From an uncultured Arenicella sp. (GTDB taxonomy: Bacteria > Pseudomonadota > Gammaproteobacteria > Arenicellales > Arenicellaceae): 64,000 bases of DNA. Every line of letters starts with the position of its first letter. Positions within the stretch are counted from its first letter, which is position 1. Below, piece after piece: positions 56,443 to 64,000 of the stretch. The notes below the pieces were generated by a model. The model did not search any database. It had not been told where the DNA came from and was given only the letters and a program-made list of their open reading frames with translations. The DNA lies in NCBI GenBank assembly GCA_938048185.1, contig CALIVT010000009.1, positions 1 through 64,000 on the forward strand, read 5' to 3'. The position numbers and the translations under genes were made by a program.

Positions 56443-58416
56443 TTAAGCTTGCGCCTCGTTACTTTGAAACAACGGGAGCGGTACATGTAACAAGCCACAA
56501 ATTACTCGAAGCATTTCGTGTTCTTCGGTGATGACCTTACCATCATCAAGAACAGTGCGTGCCAGCGCTGCCACTACGGTCGACTTATCTTTCGCCGTAA
56601 GCTTATCCAACACCGTGATTGCTTTGTCTAACCGTACTTGCCAGTCATCACTAAAGCTCAAATTCGTGTGATTGATATCAGCTACCGACATACCCGCTCT
56701 GAACGCCTTCTGAGCAAGCTGTAGACCCTCTGAGCTGCCAGAATGCTGCCCATGTGATGCCAACACGCTTACCACTGTAGTCAGTTCATGCACACAAGTT
56801 TTGAGGCGTTTATTACCATGTAAGCGCGTGCGATTTGGAATATGCGCTTCGAAAAGGTACTGCTTGATCAGTCGAGTAATCAAGTATTCATACGAGTCAA
56901 TGGTGTCGTCAGCGGCGGCTAATTGCTCAACCGTATTGAGGATATTTTCAATTTCATTGATTGGCCGACGCTTTATCATTGGGAAGCAAATTTCCATAAG
57001 AGGTAACCGCTGTTCTGTCGCCACCGTGCCGTGCGTACTGAGTAGATGTTGAATCTTACGCTCGCTGATATCGCCCATTTCAGCAACGACGATAAGCAGC
57101 TGCTTGTCGCGAATCGCTTCGTTAGTATCCAACATGCAATAGAAAAGGACTTCAGGCGCCCACTCTAAACTATGCGCCGGGCTAGACAGCGAACTCGGTA
57201 TTGACGCCGCTAAAACGGCTGCCGCCGCAATCCCTTCATTCGTCGGGTTGCCAATATTGTCGATCAGGTTATCAACGTCAAAGAAGCTACTGTTCTTCTT
57301 ACCGCTTGCTTTGTCTTCTTGCTCACGGCTGGCCTCTTCGGCTTGAATGTGCTCGCGATGCTCTTGCTTTTTTAACTTGATCGCCAGTTGTTCGATCTCA
57401 TTTGGATCGTAACGCCGATCAAGCCGCTCGATACGTTTTTCAAGTGGCGGATGAGTTGCGAACATCAATGAGCGATAGCCACTGCCAAATAACATATGAC
57501 CAACTTCTTCGGCATCTTGACGTAAATATGATGAGTGGTCGTAAGCCGCAATTTTCTTCAGCGCACCCGAAATGCTTGAAGGGTCACGGGTAAACTGGAC
57601 AGCAGAGGCGTCGGCTAAATACTCTCGCTGCCGTGAAAGCGCAGACTTCATCCAGCGTGCAAAAAATAATCCCACGTACCCTACTACCATGAGCGCAAGA
57701 CCAATGCCGACAATCCCCATGCCACTATTGTCTCTTGACGAAGACACTCGATAACGGCTGGCATGTAAAAATTTACGACCCAGAATTGCGATTACCATAA
57801 TCCCAAAAATCACACCCATCATTCGAATGTTGATTCGCATATCGCCGTTTAGAATATGGCTGAACTCATGCGCGATCACACCTTGTAGCTCGTTACGATT
57901 AAGACGCTCTAAGGTGCCTTGAGTCACCGCTACCGCCGCGTCGGCCGGGGTATATCCTGCTGCGAAAGCGTTGATACCGGGTTCATTCTCCATAACGTAA
58001 ACTTCGGGGACAGGCGTGCCGGATGCTAGGGCAATCTCCTCTACCACGTTGTAAAGGCGACGGCGTAGTGGGTCTTTAGTATCGGGGGTGACGATAGTTG
58101 CGCCCATATCTCGAGCAACCTTACCACCACCGCTGCGCAGACTGGCAATCTTACCTAAACTCGCTAGGCCAATGGCTCCGCCGGTTACCGCACTTGTGCC
58201 AAGCAAAGTTGCGCTGTTCGCTTGCAAAAAGGCCGGATCAAATATACCGCTGAACGCAACTGTTTGAGCTTGCGACGACATGCCGTCTTGTACTGAAAAG
58301 ATCAACAGCGCGATGATATCGATCACCACTACAATAAGCAGTGCGACGGCGATGAAAGCAATAATTATCCAGCGTGATTGCTTACGAGCTTTCTCTTGAT
58401 GTTCAAAAAAATTCAT
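56443..58416 (-). CDS. M48-family membrane metalloprotease with C-terminal helical domain
   Basis: HtpX-like integral membrane protease. Two helices start the protein (about 16-42 and 70-90), followed by HEFSH (183-187), two further helices (200-250) and the third zinc ligand Glu in REYLADASAVQF near 264. After about 340 it has 300 extra residues, mostly helical, ending with DDGKVITEEHEMLRVICGLL, a TerB-like pattern (acidic metal-binding helix). It lies 26 bases downstream of lemA; LemA-M48 pairs are common. Likely envelope quality control; inferred. Confidence 0.85.
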   Translation of the reverse strand: MNFFEHQEKARKQSRWIIIAFIAVALLIVVVIDIIALLIFSVQDGMSSQAQTVAFSGIFDPAFLQANSATLLGTSAVTGGAIGLASLGKIASLRSGGGKVARDMGATIVTPDTKDPLRRRLYNVVEEIALASGTPVPEVYVMENEPGINAFAAGYTPADAAVAVTQGTLERLNRNELQGVIAHEFSHILNGDMRINIRMMGVIFGIMVIAILGRKFLHASRYRVSSSRDNSGMGIVGIGLALMVVGYVGLFFARWMKSALSRQREYLADASAVQFTRDPSSISGALKKIAAYDHSSYLRQDAEEVGHMLFGSGYRSLMFATHPPLEKRIERLDRRYDPNEIEQLAIKLKKQEHREHIQAEEASREQEDKASGKKNSSFFDVDNLIDNIGNPTNEGIAAAAVLAASIPSSLSSPAHSLEWAPEVLFYCMLDTNEAIRDKQLLIVVAEMGDISERKIQHLLSTHGTVATEQRLPLMEICFPMIKRRPINEIENILNTVEQLAAADDTIDSYEYLITRLIKQYLFEAHIPNRTRLHGNKRLKTCVHELTTVVSVLASHGQHSGSSEGLQLAQKAFRAGMSVADINHTNLSFSDDWQVRLDKAITVLDKLTAKDKSTVVAALARTVLDDGKVITEEHEMLRVICGLLHVPLPLFQSNEAQA

Positions 58417-58442
58417 AAGTTGTACGCGACGTAAGAGCTAAA

Positions 58443-59030
58443 TTAGAACTCTACCTTTGGCACTTGACGCATTGCTTCGTCTTCAATTTCTAACATTTCT
58501 GCGCCTTTGAATTGAAACCAATTGGCGATGAAATTACTCGGAAATTGTTCGCGCAAGTTGTTATACATCATAACTGCGTCGTTATAAGCCTGGCGAGCAA
58601 ACGACACTTTGTTTTCAGTGGTCGTTAACTCTTCAGATAACTGCATCATATTTTCGTTCGCTTTCAGGTCAGGATACGATTCCGAAAGTGCGAAGAGTCG
58701 CCCAAGAGCGCCACTCAAGCCTTGCTCAGCTTGACCGAGCTGTTTCATTGCCGCGGGGTCAGTCGGATCAGCCTTGGCATCATTCAAACCCGATACAGCG
58801 GTATTTCTTGCGTTGATCACAGCCTCTAAAGTTTCCTTCTCGTGCGACATGTAGCCTTTTGCTGTTTCGACTAAATTAGGTATCAAGTCATGACGACGCG
58901 TGAGCTGCACATCGATTTGCGCGAAAGCGTTTTTGTAGCCATTCCGAGCTGCGACTAAGCGGTTATAGAGGCCTACGCCAAATAAAATTAAGCCGATAAA
59001 AAGTATTAAAAGAATAGTTCCGGTTCCCAT
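58443..59030 (-). CDS. LemA-family membrane protein
   Basis: One N-terminal membrane helix (about 4-22) followed by a coiled-coil, all-helical domain with the LemA pattern YNRLVAARNGYKNAFAQIDVQLTRRHDLIPNLVETAKGYM (about 22-60) and AYNDAVMMYNNLREQFPSNFIANWFQF near 150. LemA proteins are widespread and of unknown role, often next to M48 or TPM-domain genes. First gene of a leftward pair with the M48 protease. Confidence 0.93.
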   Translation of the reverse strand: MGTGTILLILFIGLILFGVGLYNRLVAARNGYKNAFAQIDVQLTRRHDLIPNLVETAKGYMSHEKETLEAVINARNTAVSGLNDAKADPTDPAAMKQLGQAEQGLSGALGRLFALSESYPDLKANENMMQLSEELTTTENKVSFARQAYNDAVMMYNNLREQFPSNFIANWFQFKGAEMLEIEDEAMRQVPKVEF

Positions 59031-59111
59031 CAGAATGCCCTCATTATTGTTGGATGACTAGTTATAACAGATAGGGGCACTTTTTTGGAAACTGATGGTG
59101 ATTTGATGGTT

Positions 59112-59413
59112 TTATTGCGGCGCTAAAAGCATATCGTAAACGGCTACGGGACTCGTCACCAGGGTGTTCAAATCGAATTTTCCTAAAACGTGTTGCCGGG
59201 CACCCTTGATTAAGGCGCGCACCCAGGGTGGGGTGCCATTTAGCTCAAGATAGCGTCAGCTTTGCGCACCACGCCAAGCATATTTAGCCGAGAGGACAAT
59301 CCATACTCGTCCACTGATGCCTCTATTCTGGATACGAGTCTATCGACTGTACTGGACAAGCATTTTGCACGCGCAGACCCTCGAGTGTTTATCCGGTTAT
59401 CGACTCTATGATG
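59112..59413 (-). pseudogene. Decayed reading-frame remnant of unknown family
   Basis: In the 556-base gap between lemA and atpC, the minus strand reads two open stretches in different frames. The upstream one, 59413-59240, contains NMLGVVRKADAIL; the downstream one, 59255-59112, contains NGTPPWVRALIKGARQH. They overlap by 16 bases, so one frameshift would join them into about 95 residues. Neither has a start codon or ribosome binding site. A frameshifted gene fragment, perhaps from a mobile element, is the best guess; the family is not recognised. The remaining parts of the gap (59031-59111, 59414-59520) show nothing. Confidence 0.35.
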
Positions 59414-59527
59414 CTACTTTTCTAGATTGCTCGACCAACAAGCGTGCTTGATTTTCGCAGCCTTGCCACTTTGCCGAGTGACCGATATGTAAGATATTCA
59501 TGTTTACCAAATAGAAAATTTCACGTA

Positions 59528-59577
59528 ATAAAAAAGCCCAGTACCAAAATGATACTGAGCCTTTTTATAGAATGCCT
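59528..59577 (-). terminator. Terminator of the atp operon
   Basis: Stem built from AAAAAAGCCCAGTA and TACTGAGCCTTTTT around a short loop, ten bases after the atpC stop. On the minus strand it ends in a run of T; it is nearly symmetric, so could work both ways. Confidence 0.85.
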
Positions 59578-59586
59578 ATTAAACAC

Positions 59587-60003
59587 TTATCGGCGTTTCG
59601 CCATTTTCTTAATCGCCGCCAACTGCGCCGCGGCTTGTGCTAATTCGGCTTTCGCTTTGGCGTAGTTAATATCCGCGGTACTGTCTTTAAGTGCTTGCTC
59701 GGCTTTACGCTGAGCCTCGAGCGCCGCCGCCTCATCAAGGTCGTCTGCGCGCATCGCAGTATCAGATAACACAGTAATTTTCTTCGGTGTTACTTCCAAA
59801 ATACCACCAGAGACGTAAATTACCTGCTCTTCGCCATCAGCGGTTTGCACGCGCACATCGCCAGCTTTTAGGCTGGTGAGAAGCGGGGTATGTTGTGGGT
59901 AGATACCCAACTCACCCGAGGTTGCGGTGGCAATCAACATAGTGGCTTCGCCCGAGAAAATTTCGTGCTCTGCGCTTACTACTTCAACTTGCATTGTACT
60001 CAT
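59587..60003 (-). CDS. atpC: ATP synthase F1 subunit epsilon
   Basis: Central-stalk subunit that couples rotation and can inhibit ATP hydrolysis. The beta-sandwich (1-85: [36 protein letters not shown]) and the C-terminal helical hairpin ([40 protein letters not shown]) are both present. Full length (138 aa), last gene of the operon. Confidence 0.97.
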   Translation of the reverse strand: MSTMQVEVVSAEHEIFSGEATMLIATATSGELGIYPQHTPLLTSLKAGDVRVQTADGEEQVIYVSGGILEVTPKKITVLSDTAMRADDLDEAAALEAQRKAEQALKDSTADINYAKAKAELAQAAAQLAAIKKMAKRR

Positions 60004-60084
60004 ATTTTTTTCCGCTAAACTGCTCTTGCAGCTAAGTTGCTAGCAACCTCGAGCTCAAGGTTGCTGTCTTTACCCGCTAAGCCG

Positions 60085-61470
<1,386 letters not shown>

Positions 61471-61499
61471 TTAATACTAAATTTCGATTTTTTCGCGAG

Positions 61500-61530
61500 A
61501 ACCGCTACGCGGTTGGGCGGCTTGCCGCCC
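61500..61530. other. Two tandem perfect hairpins between atpG and atpD
   Basis: AACCGC-TAC-GCGGTT (61500-61514) and GGGCGG-CTTG-CCGCCC (61515-61530) lie back to back in the 162-base gap. No T run follows, so they are not terminators; they may stabilise or process the mRNA and set the high atpD output. Confidence 0.6.
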
Positions 61531-61620
61531 CGTGATGATGGCTCTCTTATTAAACTTCTAAATACTTTCTAACTAACTCGTTCGTTATTCTAGGCGTTGG
61601 ACGCAAAATAACGTGGTTCG

Positions 61621-62487
61621 CTATACCGCAGCTGCGCCACTCACGATCTCAGAAATCTCCTGAGTAATCGCGGCTTGACGAGCTTTGTTGTAAACCAGCT
61701 CTAGCTCGCCAATCAAATCGCCGGCATTATCACTTGCAGCCTTCATTGCTACCATTCGAGCAGATTGCTCGCACGCAACATTTTCGACCACCGCTTCGTA
61801 AATTTGCGACTCGATATAACGTTTCAAAACAGTATCAAGAATCGGCTTGGCTTCAGGCTCGTAAATATAGTCAAACAAAGTCGGCACTTCTTCTGATGCC
61901 GCCTCATCTGACGCAACGGGCAATAGCTGTAAGCTACGAGGTGATTGCGTCATCGTGTTAACGAATTCGTTTGACACCAAATACAAACGGTCAATCTTGC
62001 CGTCTTCATAAGCTTTCAACATAGAGGTGATTGCCCCTAGAAGATCGCTTAGGTTTGGCGTGTCGCCATAATGCGATGCTTCTGAAATAACATTACCGCC
62101 GGTCCTGCGAAAATACGCTAGGCCTTTTGAACCAATCGTCGCGATATCTAGTTCAACGTCTTTAGCATCCCATTCAGCCATGTCTGTCATGGTCTTGCGG
62201 AACACGTTCATGTTTAAACCACCACATAAACCACGATCAGAACTCACCACAATGTAGCCAACACGCTTCACATCACGCTCGATAGTGAAAGGGTGCTTGT
62301 ACTCCAAATTCGCTTTAGCGATATGCGCGACAACTGAGCGAATTTTTTGTGCATAGGGCCGAGCGGCCAGCATGCGGTCTTGCGCTTTGCGCATTTTGCT
62401 TGCTGCCACCATTTCCATGGCTTTAGTGATTTTCTGCGTACTTTTTACACTTCCAATCTGATCGCGGATTTCTTTACCGACTGCCAT
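61621..62487 (-). CDS. atpG: ATP synthase F1 subunit gamma
   Basis: Rotor shaft of the F1 head. The N-terminal coiled coil ([34 protein letters not shown]), the conserved [10 protein letters not shown] near 87, and the C-terminal helix ending [20 protein letters not shown] are intact. Full length (288 aa). It follows atpA after 91 bases. Confidence 0.98.
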   Translation of the reverse strand: MAVGKEIRDQIGSVKSTQKITKAMEMVAASKMRKAQDRMLAARPYAQKIRSVVAHIAKANLEYKHPFTIERDVKRVGYIVVSSDRGLCGGLNMNVFRKTMTDMAEWDAKDVELDIATIGSKGLAYFRRTGGNVISEASHYGDTPNLSDLLGAITSMLKAYEDGKIDRLYLVSNEFVNTMTQSPRSLQLLPVASDEAASEEVPTLFDYIYEPEAKPILDTVLKRYIESQIYEAVVENVACEQSARMVAMKAASDNAGDLIGELELVYNKARQAAITQEISEIVSGAAAV

Positions 62488-62578
62488 AATCTATCTCTTT
62501 ATAGTTTACGTTGACACGAATGAGCCTTCAGCTTGAGCGGCCTAGGCCGCTGTTCGCTTTAGCAAAACTCGTGAATCA

Positions 62579-64000
62579 CTAGAAGCTGCCGTTCGCTTTG
62601 AAGTCTTTTAAAGCTTCATGCATACCCGCTGTAACGTCATCAGTTAGCTTGGGGGTTGCATTGATGCCTTCGATCAAAGATTCGAAGTTTGCTTTTACAT
62701 GCGCTTGCATTGCGGCTTCGCACGCGCCAACTTGCTCTTTTTCGACATCGTCGAAATAGCCTTCGTTGGCTGCGAACAATGACAAGGCTACTTGAGCCGT
62801 TGACATCGGCGCGTATTGCGCTTGCTTCATCAATTCAGTCACACGCTCACCACGGGCAAGTTGTGCTTGAGTTGCTTCGTCAAGATCGGACGCGAACTGC
62901 GAGAACGCAGCTAGCTCACGATATTGAGCGAGAGCCAAACGAATACCACCGCCTAACTTCTTAATGATGTTAGTTTGTGCTGCACCACCTACTCGTGACA
63001 CGGATAGACCCGGGTCTACCGGTGGACGAATACCAGAGTTAAACAAGTCAGTTTCCATAAAAATCTGACCATCGGTGATCGAAATTACGTTAGTAGGTAC
63101 AAACGCTGATACGTCACCAGCTTGAGTTTCAATGATCGGCAACGCCGTCAATGAACCGGTTTTACCTTTAACACCAGTCAAACGCTCTACTTCTGCTTCG
63201 TTGATACGCGATGAACGCTCTAACAAACGCGAGTGAAGATAGAATACGTCACCAGGATACGCTTCACGGCCCGGAGGACGACGCAGCAATAAGGATACTT
63301 CACGATAAGCGACTGCTTGCTTTGACAAATCATCATAAACAATGAGTGCGTCTTCGCCGTTATCGCGAAAATATTCACCCATCGAACAACCCGCATAAGG
63401 AGCAAGATATTGTAGTGCGGCCGAATCAGAAGCGTTTGCAGCGACCACCGTGGTGTACTCTAACGCGCCGTGCTCTTCGAGCTTGCGAACCACAGAAGCA
63501 ACCGAAGATGCTTTTTGGCCTACTGCAACATAGATACACTTAACACCGTTACCTTTTTGGTTGATGATGGCGTCGATCGCTACCGCAGTCTTACCGGTTT
63601 GACGGTCACCAATAATCAACTCACGTTGGCCTCGACCAATCGGCACCATGGCATCGATTGATTTGAAACCGGTCTCAAGCGGTTGGTCTACACCTTGACG
63701 CTCAATTACGCCAGGTGCCACTTTCTCAATCGGAGACGTTTCGGTCGTCTCAATGGCGCCTTTGCCATCGATAGGATTACCAAGTGTATCTACAACACGA
63801 CCAAGCAGGGCTCGGCCCACTGGCACTTCTAAAATTCGGCCAGTACATTTTACAGTGTCGCCTTCAGAAATGTTCTTGTAGTTACCCATGATTACCGCAC
63901 CCACTGAGTCTTGCTCAAGGTTAAGTGCTAAACCAAAGATGTCACCAGGGAATTCCAACATCTCACCTTGCATCGCTTCAGTTAAGCCATGGATGCGGGC
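62579..64000 (-). CDS. atpA: ATP synthase F1 subunit alpha (5' end beyond the window)
   Basis: Non-catalytic nucleotide-binding subunit. The reading frame runs to the window edge (upstream codons read [10 protein letters not shown]), so about 40 N-terminal residues are outside. Walker [54 protein letters not shown] and the adenine-site [21 protein letters not shown] are intact. Ends normally with a short acidic-basic helix. Confidence 0.98.
   Translation of the reverse strand, partial: ARIHGLTEAMQGEMLEFPGDIFGLALNLEQDSVGAVIMGNYKNISEGDTVKCTGRILEVPVGRALLGRVVDTLGNPIDGKGAIETTETSPIEKVAPGVIERQGVDQPLETGFKSIDAMVPIGRGQRELIIGDRQTGKTAVAIDAIINQKGNGVKCIYVAVGQKASSVASVVRKLEEHGALEYTTVVAANASDSAALQYLAPYAGCSMGEYFRDNGEDALIVYDDLSKQAVAYREVSLLLRRPPGREAYPGDVFYLHSRLLERSSRINEAEVERLTGVKGKTGSLTALPIIETQAGDVSAFVPTNVISITDGQIFMETDLFNSGIRPPVDPGLSVSRVGGAAQTNIIKKLGGGIRLALAQYRELAAFSQFASDLDEATQAQLARGERVTELMKQAQYAPMSTAQVALSLFAANEGYFDDVEKEQVGACEAAMQAHVKANFESLIEGINATPKLTDDVTAGMHEALKDFKANGSF

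Noticed and set aside
59444-59665. Small open frame overlapping the atp terminator and atpC
   Set aside because: It runs through the terminator and the 3' end of atpC, with no ribosome binding site.

Overview
The window looks like chromosomal DNA of a free-living, probably marine, gammaproteobacterium. The evidence is gene content: MscL, HemB of the Pseudomonas-like metal type, UbiC, MtgA, AmpG, SrkA/YihE and GcvR relatives, and an F1 ATP synthase operon. There is also a membrane pyrophosphatase, a phenylalanine/tyrosine degradation operon and several exported metalloproteases plus a family GH5 glucanase. No tRNA, rRNA, CRISPR array or complete mobile element was seen. A closer taxonomic placement cannot be made from reading alone.

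Layout. 1-5.5 kb looks accessory: the outer end of an IS21-like element, a LysE-type exporter, and three exported proteins of unknown role separated by related short repeats. 5.5-9.7 kb holds DUF4112, a zincin-like protein, GH5, cca and pyrE. 9.8-17.7 kb holds exonuclease III, an AmpG-like permease, SelO, a GcvR-like protein and priA. A 540-base, very AT-rich gap at 17.7-18.3 kb carries DnaA-box-like motifs and an IHF-like site. 18.3-31 kb is mostly housekeeping (methyltransferase, mscL, glycerophosphodiesterase, srkA, a GspE-like ATPase, mtgA, hemB, gloA, AMP nucleosidase, a CYTH-type cyclase, an MscS channel). It also holds a protein that reads as a Rieske domain without its cluster ligands. 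31-40.5 kb is mixed: sterol desaturase, cupin, a hairpin minisatellite, a matrixin protease, a saccharopine-dehydrogenase-like/MFS/Lrp group, and pyrF with a SWIM-domain gene.

40.5-50.2 kb is the metabolic centre. A MarR regulator is divergent from hpd-fahA-VOC-maiA-phenylalanine hydroxylase, with a clear palindromic operator between them. The same regulator heads a minus-strand series of B3 metallo-beta-lactamase fold protein, a PhyH-like dioxygenase, a PLP deaminase and a fatty acid desaturase. hmgA, needed to complete the tyrosine route, is not in the window. 50.4-53.3 kb carries divergent soluble and membrane pyrophosphatases. 53.5-59 kb carries a secreted metalloprotease, a Sel1-repeat protein, ubiC, an M48 protease and lemA. 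59.6-64 kb is atpC, atpD, atpG and the 3' part of atpA, transcribed leftwards.

Most notable: a shared C-terminal tail on two unrelated secreted enzymes, the ligand-less Rieske-like protein, the DnaA-box/AT-rich region beside priA, the hmgA gap filled by a VOC gene, and the short interspersed repeats at the left end.
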